Positions 1 through 5,885 of a stretch of DNA of 26,083 bases are shown in pieces. Source of the stretch: a virus; IMG/VR virus record IMGVR_UViG_3300000115_000108, positions 5,603 through 31,685 of that record. One strand, 5' to 3'. The notes beneath the pieces are model-generated. The model ran no database searches, had not been told where the DNA came from, and saw only the letters and a list, made by a program, of their open reading frames with translations. Position numbers and translations under genes: made by a program. How positions within the stretch are numbered: the first letter of the stretch is position 1; each line of letters opens with the position of its first letter.

Positions 1-411
1 AAGTAGTCGTAGCAATCGTGGATGTTGCCCATTATGTACACGAAACACATCATCAAACCGAATAGAGTTATCATTAATAACATTGTTAAGCTGTACACAA
101 TCGCTCCTAAAATTGTATGTAAAAGATTGATTATATTTCTTCCACTTGTTATAAATTGTTTCTCCATCTGCTCTAACTAAATTACCTATCCATGTCTTTG
201 AATTGTAGAAGAAATTAGATACAAAATATTCTAGCATTTCTTCCTTCGTATATTTAGTTGTAAGTTTATGAAAGAAAAATCTATCATTACGTTTTAAAAA
301 TGTGTTAAATGATGAATTAACTTTGGCATTGTGCCTGTAAAAATCATAACTATCGGAAGTGAAGTGTAGTTTAATAGCCAAATATAATGTATAAGATTCA
401 TAACTGTTCAT
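1..411 (-). CDS. 59: gp59-like replicative helicase loader (3' part outside window)
   Basis: The first 137 codons of a gene that runs off the left edge. The translation matches the T4 gp59 pattern: YTLYLAIKLHF near the start (T4 YKLYLMIKQHM), NDRFFFHKLTTKY (T4 RDKYFFQKLSEKY), then TWIGNL (T4 AWIGDI) and a later run of charged and aromatic residues. In T4, gp59 loads the gp41 helicase onto forked, gp32-coated DNA and coordinates helicase and polymerase at recombination forks. The start ATG overlaps the stop of the gp33-like gene by ATGA, so the two are probably translationally coupled. The 33-59 order is the same as in T4. The start has no strong ribosome site of its own, which fits coupling. 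Family call is from remembered motif similarity, not a search. Confidence 0.82.
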   Translation of the reverse strand, partial: MNSYESYTLYLAIKLHFTSDSYDFYRHNAKVNSSFNTFLKRNDRFFFHKLTTKYTKEEMLEYFVSNFFYNSKTWIGNLVRADGETIYNKWKKYNQSFTYNFRSDCVQLNNVINDNSIRFDDVFRVHNGQHPRLLRLL

Positions 412-629
412 ATAGGTAAGATCGCTGTGCTTGATCGCTCAACCAAGTTCAGTTTTTCTGCCTCTTCTTTTATCTTCTCTTTTAGTGACTTGTTAATTAA
501 AGGACCTACAGACGCTGTGTCAATATCATTTTCTTCACAATATTTGAGTACGGCATCCATGTAGGATATTCTTTTATCTTTTACTATCGCTTCTATTATC
601 AAAGCAAACTTTTTACTATTCATCAACAT
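408..629 (-). CDS. 33: gp33-like late transcription coactivator
   Basis: A 73-residue protein whose core aligns with T4 gp33. IEAIVKDKRISYMDAVLKYC corresponds to T4 IEKMVEEFGMSYLEATTAFL, followed by EEND versus EENS and a shared LINKSLKEKIKEEAEKLNL type helix. In T4, gp33 binds the RNA polymerase beta flap and, with gp55 and the gp45 clamp, activates late promoters. It is shorter than T4 gp33 (112 residues) because the N-terminal extension is missing. Its start overlaps the stop of the upstream 70-residue gene (TAATG), and its stop overlaps the gp59 start (ATGA). T4-type late promoter words at 1251, 8741 and 23652 fit this function. ATG at codon 3 is an alternative start. Confidence 0.82.
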   Translation of the reverse strand: MLMNSKKFALIIEAIVKDKRISYMDAVLKYCEENDIDTASVGPLINKSLKEKIKEEAEKLNLVERSSTAILPI

Positions 630-841
630 TATAGTTTTCTAACTATGTGTTTTCTTAATGCTCTTGTTAGTTCTTCTATTTTATCTATTATTGAAATTAG
701 ACTTGGGTCTGTTATGTACTGACCTTGTTCTTTTAATTTGTCATACTCACGCAATGGTATTGTAACCATAGATTGCTCATTTTCATAAGTCATATCTTGT
801 TCGTGTGTATCTTTGCCCATAGGCACATTATTATCGCTCAT
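629..841 (-). CDS. hypothetical 70-residue protein, first gene of the 33-59 operon
   Basis: Not recognised. The N-terminal third is polar and likely disordered; residues about 25-70 are amphipathic and suggest a short helical hairpin or coiled coil (LREYDKLKEQGQ, then IDKIEELTRALRKHI). It occupies the place of T4 dsbA, upstream of 33, but has no visible similarity to DsbA. The start has a clear ribosome site (GAGGAT about seven bases upstream) and lies just downstream of a near-perfect promoter at 866-894, so it leads a three-gene operon with gp33 and gp59. Codon use and tight overlaps support it as a real gene. Confidence 0.7.
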   Translation of the reverse strand: MSDNNVPMGKDTHEQDMTYENEQSMVTIPLREYDKLKEQGQYITDPSLISIIDKIEELTRALRKHIVRKL

Positions 842-865
842 AATTTATCCTCACTTTATTATAAT

Positions 866-894
866 ATTATATCTCAATTAGACTAGTTTGTCAA
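866..894 (-). promoter_or_regulatory. sigma70-type promoter for the 70 aa-33-59 operon
   Basis: On the minus strand there is TTGACA (889-894), exactly 17 bases, then TATAAT (866-871); both boxes are perfect consensus. GC precedes the -35 box, as in six other promoters of this window. The predicted start is about 859, leaving a leader of roughly 18 bases before the ATG at 841. A short palindrome (ACTAGT) follows the -35 box. Confidence 0.85.
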
Positions 895-898
895 GCTC

Positions 899-1228
899 TT
901 ATTGTACGGAAGTAAGATCAAAGGAATGAAACAGTACACATCTTTCAGAACCATCTGGTACATCTATTGTAGCAGCAGATTGTGTGCCGTCTTTACTTAT
1001 ATAATAGGTGACCATGTAAACAGGTTCACCATTCACTTTCATACCTTCTCTTCCTAATGATATGTTAACAGGATCTAAATTCATATGATCGGTATATGCT
1101 TGTATCTTTTCAGGCGTACCACATAGAATAGGTACCTCCTGAAACCATACATTACCTGGTGATGTCAGGTGATCTGCATATGTACTTGTAGCGAATAATA
1201 GTGTTATAAGTGTTATAAGTTTTTTCAT
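899..1228 (-). CDS. exported 109-residue protein of unknown function
   Basis: Family not recognised. It starts with a classical signal peptide: a KK n-region, hydrophobic core LITLITLLFA and a TYA-type cleavage site at about residue 18-19, so the mature protein of about 90 residues is probably periplasmic. Two cysteines (about positions 36 and 97) could form a disulfide. The start has AAAGG about eight bases upstream. A T4-type late promoter word (TATAAATA, 1251-1258) sits about 22 bases upstream of the ATG, so this small exported protein may be expressed late, unlike the gp33/gp59 genes that follow from their own promoter. Confidence 0.75.
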   Translation of the reverse strand: MKKLITLITLLFATSTYADHLTSPGNVWFQEVPILCGTPEKIQAYTDHMNLDPVNISLGREGMKVNGEPVYMVTYYISKDGTQSAATIDVPDGSERCVLFHSFDLTSVQ

Positions 1229-1245
1229 TAGTTAAACCTTTCGGT

Positions 1246-1947
1246 CTAACTATTTATATTATTTCTTTCAAAAAACTCTTTTGTGTGCTTATAAAACAGC
1301 TCTTGGTGCTCTTTGATTTTGTCTTCGGTATGTATCCATTCTTGTACAAAACCGTCTTCACACGTGGCTAATATAACAGTTTGTTCTATTTTGTGATTAG
1401 GGTATAGCTCTTCATACATTTTTGCATATGCCGAACATTGTAAAAAGTTAGCATAATTGTAGTTAGCATCCCTTTGTTTTGTAGAGGTCTTAAAATCAAC
1501 AACAGATAGTTTGCCTCTATATTCAGCAATACAATCTACTTGACCTGCAACACCCATTTCTTTTGAGTATAGGTATTCTTCTAGGCAATGTATCTTGCCT
1601 AGTCTAGCAAGATATGGTTTTATTATTCTAAAAAGACCTAGTGGTGTAACAGCAGTTATGCCTACTGACTTCTCATCTTCATTATTTAAGTGATTCTCAA
1701 TTAAGGTATGAGTTGTCTTACCTCTATTAATAGCAGTTGTAGAAATATAGTTAGCCATTTTCTCGCCAACTGCATTTCGCCATGCCTGTAGACCTACTTG
1801 TTTTTCGGGTATCTGTCCTAGTATTGATGTAACGGAAGGCATATTGACACCATCAATAGTATAATATCTTACACCATTTTGACTCTTACCTTTCACACCT
1901 AAACTTTTAGGCAATACTTCTTCATTCAATTTAACATGTTCAAACAT
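1246..1947 (-). CDS. RecB-like PD-(D/E)XK nuclease
   Basis: A 233-residue nuclease of the RecB/Cas4-like PD-(D/E)XK fold. Residues about 72-80 hold RGKTTH (the conserved His region). The core motif is Asp138 in GQVDCIAEY, then VVDFKTS with Asp151 and Lys153. A Q-x3-Y motif follows (Gln170, Tyr174). These are the metal and catalytic residues expected for 5'-3' or 3'-5' DNA exonucleases of this family. Similar nucleases are common in T4-like marine phages, where they are usually assigned to recombination or host DNA degradation. A strong promoter (1979-2007) and a ribosome site (GGAAAGG) precede the start, so it has its own transcription start. Substrate polarity cannot be read from sequence. 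Confidence 0.85.
   Translation of the reverse strand: MFEHVKLNEEVLPKSLGVKGKSQNGVRYYTIDGVNMPSVTSILGQIPEKQVGLQAWRNAVGEKMANYISTTAINRGKTTHTLIENHLNNEDEKSVGITAVTPLGLFRIIKPYLARLGKIHCLEEYLYSKEMGVAGQVDCIAEYRGKLSVVDFKTSTKQRDANYNYANFLQCSAYAKMYEELYPNHKIEQTVILATCEDGFVQEWIHTEDKIKEHQELFYKHTKEFFERNNINS
1251..1258 (-). promoter_or_regulatory. T4-type late promoter word TATAAATA
   Basis: The exact T4 late -10 sequence TATAAATA on the minus strand, overlapping the last codons of the nuclease gene and lying about 22 bases upstream of the exported 109-residue protein. A start at about 1245 would give a leader carrying its AAAGG ribosome site. The word can occur by chance in AT-rich DNA, but the placement just upstream of a gene and the presence of gp33 support it. 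Confidence 0.5.
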
Positions 1948-1978
1948 AATATACCTTTCCGTATAAATTTATATAGTT

Positions 1979-2007
1979 ATTATATCACTATTTGTCAATA
2001 TTGTCAA
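1979..2007 (-). promoter_or_regulatory. sigma70-type promoter for the nuclease gene
   Basis: TTGACA (2002-2007), 17 bases, TATAAT (1979-1984), with GC before the -35 box. A second TTGACA lies nine bases downstream (1993-1998) inside the spacer. A 12-base perfect palindrome (TATAAATTTATA, 1962-1973) covers the predicted start and could be an operator or simply AT-rich leader. The leader to the ATG at 1947 is about 25 bases. Confidence 0.85.
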
Positions 2008-2010
2008 GCC

Positions 2011-2598
2011 TTATTGCTTATCAATATCTTTAGCACTCTCTACATAGGGTAAATCAAGGTATTTAAACTTGTTTTCCCATTTGATTTTAAATGCGTTATA
2101 TTTTTTTAAGATTTTATATGATTCGACTAAACCTGCTACTTGTCTTTCAGTATCATTTATGCCTGGTTGTTCATAGTCAGCACACATTGGCAAGTACATA
2201 GTTGTAAGGTAACCTGCATTATGAGCCTGTACTGCGTTCATAGGTTTAGTTGCTTTTGTTACACAACCACCTGTGTTACAACCACCTATTACGATTTGAG
2301 TATCTTCGGGATTCATATCAAAACCACATTTAAGTCTTAACTGTACTCTCAACATAGTAAAAGATATATGCTCTTCGTATATTAAAAAGTGAAAACCTAA
2401 TTGGTTTGCCATAAGCTGAATCTCATCCATCTTTGGGTCTGGACGACTATCGGATGTAGAACAGAATACTATTTTAGTTTTATCAATTAGAGGACTAGTT
2501 AGTATTTTTTGTACCTCTTTATATCTTAAATTGTTAAGATACTCATCACCAAGAGCAGGATGACCACGAAAATCTATCAATAATATAACCGTCTTCAT
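2011..2598 (-). CDS. isochorismatase-like cysteine hydrolase, paralogue A
   Basis: A 195-residue protein resembling the isochorismatase/nicotinamidase superfamily: LLIDF with Asp9 at the end of strand 1, then IGGCNTGGCV with the nucleophile-position Cys112, and a following helix NAVQAHNAGY typical of the fold. It is clearly related to the protein at 14535..15083; both share GHPALG-x-E-x2-NN-x-RY and MCADY. The usual catalytic Lys is not seen at its expected position (Glu75; the paralogue has Lys75), so this copy may be altered or inactive. The start at 2598 is preferred over 2628: it has AAAGG eight bases upstream and matches the paralogue's N-terminus. The start follows the end of an open frame continuing from the M15 gene by one base. 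Substrate unknown. Confidence 0.65.
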   Translation of the reverse strand: MKTVILLIDFRGHPALGDEYLNNLRYKEVQKILTSPLIDKTKIVFCSTSDSRPDPKMDEIQLMANQLGFHFLIYEEHISFTMLRVQLRLKCGFDMNPEDTQIVIGGCNTGGCVTKATKPMNAVQAHNAGYLTTMYLPMCADYEQPGINDTERQVAGLVESYKILKKYNAFKIKWENKFKYLDLPYVESAKDIDKQ

Positions 2599-2599
2599 A

Positions 2600-2677
2600 T
2601 CAAATACCTTTTTGCATATAAAGATCAATGATCTTATTCTGCTCTTTTATTTTGTCATCATTAAGACGTTCAACAGC
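2600..2677 (-). other. in-frame continuation of the M15 gene beyond its TGA stop
   Basis: Directly after the TGA that ends the M15 peptidase (2678-2680) the same frame stays open for 25 codons and reads like protein: AVERLNDDKIKEQNKI, then IDLYMQKGI and TGA at 2600-2602. That second stop lies one base before the start of the next gene, the spacing seen throughout this genome. It has no start codon near its beginning, so it is not an independent gene. It could be a readthrough product, a recent nonsense mutation in a longer gene, or a sequence error. Confidence 0.5.
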
Positions 2678-3148
2678 TCAACTAGGGTCGTACGGTTCGT
2701 ATACCGTCTTACCATCATCATTTCTGTATGCTCTTAATACTTGTTTTCTGTTTTCTTCTTCGTTCTTATATGAACAATGAATCCATCCGCTATTAGGTTC
2801 TTCTGGTTTATGAAATTCTAATATCAATTGGTCAAAATCTAAACTATCAATAATATATTTTGCTAAATCAGCATTTGCAATGCCAAAGATTTCAAAGTCC
2901 GCAGCTTGCCCTTTGGCGTGCTGTGATTTCATTGATGATCCTATTTTTACACATAACTCTGGCGATCTGTACCCACTAGATACTGATACTACCTTGCCAT
3001 AGTGTTCTCTAACTTTTTGTAGAACGTTGTCACATAGTTTCTTTAAATTATCCATATGATCTTCGCTTGGATTATTGCTAATACCATGTCTATCTGCTGT
3101 TTGAGAAGCAGTTAGTTCTTTAAGCGAAAAGTTTTTGCTTAGTTGCAT
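2678..3148 (-). CDS. M15-type zinc peptidase, likely endolysin
   Basis: A 156-residue Peptidase_M15 (D-Ala-D-Ala carboxypeptidase / L-Ala-D-Glu endopeptidase type) protein. Zinc ligands are visible: His77 and Asp84 in SQHAKGQAADF and His124 in GWIHCSY. The motif VSSGYRSPELC around residue 60 is also typical. The domain fills the whole protein and there is no signal peptide, so it would need a holin to reach the peptidoglycan, as many phage endolysins do. AGGAT upstream of the ATG is a good ribosome site. The 57-residue gene upstream overlaps its start by 29 bases. The reading frame continues in a coding-like way past its TGA (see 2600..2677). It could also be a virion-associated muralytic enzyme. 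Confidence 0.85.
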   Translation of the reverse strand: MQLSKNFSLKELTASQTADRHGISNNPSEDHMDNLKKLCDNVLQKVREHYGKVVSVSSGYRSPELCVKIGSSMKSQHAKGQAADFEIFGIANADLAKYIIDSLDFDQLILEFHKPEEPNSGWIHCSYKNEEENRKQVLRAYRNDDGKTVYEPYDPS

Positions 3149-3293
3149 TTAATTTATCCTTTGCTATAAGTTTTATTTTCTTTAAGGTTCTTATATCGTA
3201 CCATGCTTTATTTGATCTGTCTTTTTTTCTTTTATCTTCAATTTCATTCACCGCTCGTTTTAGTTCTTTGTGATGAGCTTTTATTTCTAACAT
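3120..3293 (-). CDS. DUF465/YdcH-like small helical protein
   Basis: A 57-residue gene in the gap between the 130-residue gene and the peptidase. It reads MLEIKAHHKELKRAVNEIED, a basic stretch, then a second helix with LKKIKLIAKDKL. A heptad-rich helix, a turn and an LKK-x-KL-x-x-KD-x-L helix is the layout of DUF465/YdcH proteins, which form small antiparallel helical hairpins and are frequent in T4-like marine phages. Role unknown. The ATG follows the stop of the 130-residue gene by one base, and the 3' end overlaps the peptidase start by 29 bases, so the three genes form one transcription unit. The W-x-x-IRTLKK pattern makes the family likely but not certain. Confidence 0.72.
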   Translation of the reverse strand: MLEIKAHHKELKRAVNEIEDKRKKDRSNKAWYDIRTLKKIKLIAKDKLNATKQKLFA

Positions 3294-3294
3294 A

Positions 3295-3687
3295 TTATCC
3301 CCTTGTAAGTTTTAATATTTTATCCATCTGTGCCTTAATGATTGGTCCTCTATTAGGCCAATGTATATAAGGTTCTTTGGATTTTGAAAGATTATATAAA
3401 AAAGGTAATACAATCTTCTCAATCTCTTTAAATCTTTCTGATACGTCAGCGTCCTGTATTTCTTTGTTAACAGAGTCTTTCTCTGCTACAATCTGCATAA
3501 CCTCGTTCATCATTGATTTTATATCAATTACATCTGCCTTAACTTTTGCTATCTCTAAATTAGAATTTTCTACTACTTTAGGGTCAATAGCTGGTGATGT
3601 TTCTTCAACTGGTTTCTGCGATACAGGAGTAAAACCGTAATCGGTATCTGTATCAAACTCCCTCATAAAATCAGGTATGTCTGCCAT
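3295..3687 (-). CDS. conserved phage protein with a YIHWPNR motif
   Basis: A 130-residue soluble protein. The N-terminal 45 residues are acidic and Pro-rich, likely disordered; residues about 45-85 are a predicted helix or coiled coil; the C-terminus has YIHWPNRGP followed by AQMDKILKLTRG. The HWPNR...Q-x-x-KI-x-x-LTRG ending is familiar to me from T4-like cyanophage proteins of unknown function, but I cannot name a role. AAGGAG is well placed before the ATG. Its start overlaps the stop of a short GTG-start frame (3687..3779), and its stop is one base before the DUF465-like gene. Confidence 0.7.
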   Translation of the reverse strand: MADIPDFMREFDTDTDYGFTPVSQKPVEETSPAIDPKVVENSNLEIAKVKADVIDIKSMMNEVMQIVAEKDSVNKEIQDADVSERFKEIEKIVLPFLYNLSKSKEPYIHWPNRGPIIKAQMDKILKLTRG

Positions 3688-3779
3688 TAGTTTTCTCCTT
3701 GTTTAGGTAGGTGCAATGAGCGGATTGACTTATTAGACTCTGGTATACGACCGTTGTTTTTCAGTTGCTCGCTCTGCAC
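3687..3779 (-). CDS. possible 30-residue GTG-start peptide
   Basis: The 99-base gap between two genes is open in one frame and reads VQSEQLKNNGRIPESNK, then SIRSLHLPKQGEN, ending in a TAA that overlaps the next ATG (TAATG), the junction used repeatedly here. Starts could be GTG at 3779 or GTG at 3803 (38 residues), the latter with AAGG nine bases upstream and inside the preceding gene. The stretch is richer in G and C than its surroundings. The same DNA can fold into an 11 bp stem (3710-3722 with 3770-3780), so a structured RNA is an alternative reading. Confidence 0.4.
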   Translation of the reverse strand: MQSEQLKNNGRIPESNKSIRSLHLPKQGEN

Positions 3780-3786
3780 CCCTATA

Positions 3787-4101
3787 TTATTTAGATTTTG
3801 CACTTTGTCTAGCCTTGTGTTTTTTCATAACTTGCTCTGTTTTGATTTGTTTTGTTGACTTTGTTCCCATTTCATTTGCTAAAGCACTCATTGGGTGTGC
3901 TTCTGCAACCTTTGATAATGTTTCTTTCCAACCACTATCTGATCTGTAACTAGCACCACTTACACCTGCAACAATTCTTATGCCTGATATATTTTGCTTG
4001 ATGTGTTTGTTCTTTTTAAGATACTTTTCCATCTCGTCAATAGTCATCATCTCGGTAAACTCTTTACCAGTTCTTTTGTTTGTAAATGTGTATAAGGGCA
4101 T
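3787..4101 (-). CDS. FmdB-like phage protein lacking the zinc ribbon cysteines
   Basis: A 104-residue protein starting MPLYTFTNKRTGKEFTEMM, the beta-hairpin start of the FmdB/putative regulatory zinc ribbon family (MPTY-x-F-x-x-x-x-TGEEF). The Cys pairs of true FmdB proteins are absent, as is common for the T4-like phage versions. The middle has Gly/Ser-rich loops (VSGASYRSDSGW) and the basic C-terminus carries KQIKTEQVMKKHKARQ, suggesting nucleic acid or protein binding. The function of the phage family is unknown to me. It is in an overlapping run with the DUF5856 gene directly upstream (stop and start adjacent at 4101/4102). Confidence 0.6.
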   Translation of the reverse strand: MPLYTFTNKRTGKEFTEMMTIDEMEKYLKKNKHIKQNISGIRIVAGVSGASYRSDSGWKETLSKVAEAHPMSALANEMGTKSTKQIKTEQVMKKHKARQSAKSK

Positions 4102-4482
4102 TTATTTAAGTGTTAGGTGAAACAATAATTGATTAGTTGCCATAAGCATATCTTCTAGTATGCTTTCTAAATCCATTTGTCCTTTGACTTTGCTGTTTTC
4201 TGCTATCTTCGTTATTCGGCTTACTTGTTTTTGTACTTCGCCTCTAACTTGACCATTGTCAGCGTAATTCATTATGCCAGGTCTTAATTCAGCACTAAAC
4301 TTAATTCTAGTACCTGATTTGCCTTGCCAAGTTTCTACAAACTCGTCATTTAATTTACTAAACTTTTCATAATATTCACCTGTTGTTTCATGCTCAGAAT
4401 ATGATTCTGTTTGCCAATGGTAACTTTGAATATCATTCAAAAAGTTCATATTTAATTGTATAAAATCTGTTGTATTATTCAT
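4102..4482 (-). CDS. DUF5856 family protein, helical
   Basis: A 126-residue all-helical protein with the signature of DUF5856 phage proteins: SYHWQTESYSEHETTGEYYE near residues 20-40, followed by LNDEFVETWQGKSG. The HW-x(5)-Y-x-x-H spacing is reminiscent of ferritin/Dps helices, but the remaining metal ligands cannot be assigned, so no enzymatic role is claimed. It is widespread in T4-like marine phages. It lies four bases after the SufE gene and directly before the FmdB-like gene, in the same orientation. Confidence 0.72.
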   Translation of the reverse strand: MNNTTDFIQLNMNFLNDIQSYHWQTESYSEHETTGEYYEKFSKLNDEFVETWQGKSGTRIKFSAELRPGIMNYADNGQVRGEVQKQVSRITKIAENSKVKGQMDLESILEDMLMATNQLLFHLTLK

Positions 4483-4486
4483 AATA

Positions 4487-4891
4487 TTATTTAGTATTTG
4501 CTATATCTACTATCCTTTGTATTAATGACCCTAATCCATTCTGTCTTTGCATTGTAAGTAGTTCTCTTACACCTAAAGGTAAAAAATCCTCTATAGTAAG
4601 AGCAGCCACTTCATCTCTAGGACAACCATTGACTAGGTCTGTTACTAACTTCGCTGTGCCTTTTGTTATAAATGCGTCAGCGTCTATTTTATATATCATT
4701 GTATTATCTTCTTTTACTCCGCCGATCAACCATAGATTACTAGCACAACCTCGTATTCTATTTTGATCTGTTTTTACTTCTTGTGGTAATGATTCTACGT
4801 CTTTAGCAATGTCAATTAAATATGCAAGTCTATCATGTCCTTGCAACATTTTAAGGTCATCACCCCTGGTCTGTATTCGCTGCTTTAACAT
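4487..4891 (-). CDS. sufE: SufE-like sulfur acceptor protein
   Basis: A 134-residue SufE-family protein, close to the E. coli SufE length of 138. RLAYLIDIAKDVESLP aligns with the SufE N-terminal helix, Cys49 in RIRGCASNLWL is the sulfur-accepting cysteine (E. coli Cys51, IQGCQSQVW), and KGTAKLVTDL and the LT-x-x-R-x-x-GL ending also match. SufE accepts persulfide from SufS and passes it to the SufBCD scaffold for iron-sulfur assembly. No SufS or scaffold gene is in the window, so it would act on host partners. The start at 4891 has AAGGGA six bases upstream and gives the family length; it overlaps the upstream gene by 32 bases. An ATG at 4951 would add 20 atypical residues. Confidence 0.85.
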   Translation of the reverse strand: MLKQRIQTRGDDLKMLQGHDRLAYLIDIAKDVESLPQEVKTDQNRIRGCASNLWLIGGVKEDNTMIYKIDADAFITKGTAKLVTDLVNGCPRDEVAALTIEDFLPLGVRELLTMQRQNGLGSLIQRIVDIANTK

Positions 4892-5456
4892 CTGCGATCC
4901 CTTCGGCAAACCATTCAGGCATAACTGCACCTGGTTTTTCCCATTTAGCAAATCTTACTTTTTCAAATATGTAATACTTACGATATGAACCTACTACATC
5001 ACCTGGTATCTTACAATACTCTGGCATTGCTGGTGTAGCGTCTGTAGCTACTACATTAAGTGGTGCATTTTTAGGTGGGTGTTTTAGTAGATCAGCAAGT
5101 TTATCAATAGATACATGATTAACATTTTTTTGCCATCTCAATTTGTATTCTTCGTTAAGAGCTACAAAGTGATTATATAACCATGTGTAATTGTATGCTG
5201 ATTTAATAACCCATTGTGTACTAGGGTGACCTAGCCAACCTGCTTTGTATAAAGTTGCTTCTTCGTTAGAATTGTCTAATCGCCATCTTTTAATCTTACG
5301 ACCATTCTTTGTAGTATCAAAATATTCTGTGCCGTCAAGCACACGTTTTGCTGTACATAACATCTGAGCAGACTCTAGTATCATTTTGATAATATGTTTA
5401 TCACACATCATCTTAGCAGCTGTTACAGGATTTTTATCAACATAAAATATATTCAT
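4860..5456 (-). CDS. conserved phage protein of unknown function (MNIF-x-DKHIIKMILE type)
   Basis: A 198-residue protein beginning MNIFYVDKNPVTAAKMMCDK, then HIIKMILESAQMLCTA. This N-terminus is shared by many T4-like phage proteins (DKH-V-VKM-x-LE-x-AQ-L-L). Aromatic-rich blocks follow: HPSTQWVIKSAYNYTWLYNH (about 77-96), GSYRKYYIFEK and FAKWEKP-x-x-PEWF near the end. His, Asp and Cys residues in the first 35 positions could be an active site, but no known enzyme can be assigned. Its 3' end overlaps the SufE start by 32 bases, and its start overlaps the stop of the 60-residue gene upstream (TAATG). Confidence 0.7.
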   Translation of the reverse strand: MNIFYVDKNPVTAAKMMCDKHIIKMILESAQMLCTAKRVLDGTEYFDTTKNGRKIKRWRLDNSNEEATLYKAGWLGHPSTQWVIKSAYNYTWLYNHFVALNEEYKLRWQKNVNHVSIDKLADLLKHPPKNAPLNVVATDATPAMPEYCKIPGDVVGSYRKYYIFEKVRFAKWEKPGAVMPEWFAEGIADVKAANTDQG

Positions 5457-5638
5457 TAGTGTATCAGCTTTCTCGTAACATAATCTGTCATGTTGTATTG
5501 TTTAGCAAGTTGCATTAGTTTATTATACCATAAATTTTTGAAAGAGTCAAGTTGAGCATTAGAACATGCTTTTGCTAATGCCTTGAGTCTTCTAATCTTT
5601 GGGTCTTCTTGTCTTTTAATGTCTTCTTCGTGTATCAT
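5456..5638 (-). CDS. hypothetical 60-residue protein
   Basis: Not recognised. It is highly charged and helical, with RRLKALAKACSNAQLDSF and then NLWYNKLMQLAKQYNMT, compatible with a small two-helix protein. It is the first gene after the promoter at 5646-5674, with a leader of only a few bases, and its stop overlaps the next start (TAATG). The upstream sequence has little Shine-Dalgarno character because the ATG lies so close to the predicted transcription start; leaderless or near-leaderless translation is possible. Confidence 0.62.
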   Translation of the reverse strand: MIHEEDIKRQEDPKIRRLKALAKACSNAQLDSFKNLWYNKLMQLAKQYNMTDYVTRKLIH

Positions 5639-5645
5639 AGGGTCT

Positions 5646-5674
5646 ATTATATATCAATTTATCTGCAAAGTCAA
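5646..5674 (-). promoter_or_regulatory. sigma70-type promoter upstream of the 5456..5638 gene
   Basis: TTGACT (5669-5674), 17 bases, TATAAT (5646-5651), preceded by GC and by a T-rich tract (TTTTTAATGC) that is shared almost exactly with the promoters at 11949 and 13760. The predicted start is about 5639, one base upstream of the ATG at 5638, so any leader is extremely short. Confidence 0.8.
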
Positions 5675-5702
5675 GCATTAAAAATACTTGTTTTTACAGT
5701 AC

Positions 5703-5885
5703 TTATTGACAATCATCTGCTTTCCACCCAGGCATATCTTTCATTAAATCATCCATAGGGGTTTTGGCTTTCTTTTTATATATCTTCATATGATTTCTAT
5801 TAGCAATTAGATATGCAATAAAGAAACTGATAAACGTTACTGAGCAACCTATAAAACCCATTAACAAACCATGCTCTACTGTCAT
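5703..5885 (-). CDS. small single-span membrane protein
   Basis: A 60-residue protein with one clear membrane segment (about residues 5-29, GLLMGFIGCSVTFISFFIAY), followed by a basic stretch (NRNHMKIYKKKAK) that by the positive-inside rule stays in the cytoplasm, and an acidic tail. The family is not recognised. It follows the glucosaminidase gene with a 4-base overlap, so it may take part in lysis or membrane targeting of that enzyme, but this is position-based inference only. Confidence 0.65.
   Translation of the reverse strand: MTVEHGLLMGFIGCSVTFISFFIAYLIANRNHMKIYKKKAKTPMDDLMKDMPGWKADDCQ

Noticed and set aside
3710-3780. A tRNA-like 71-base segment with complementary ends
   Set aside because: The ends pair and the length is right, but there is no recognisable T loop, no proper D arm and no anticodon stem; the pairing is better described as a simple stem with a large loop.
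5317-5340. GCTTGACG sequence resembling the -35 part of the promoter set
   Set aside because: It is inside the 198-residue gene and has no -10 box at the 17-base spacing.
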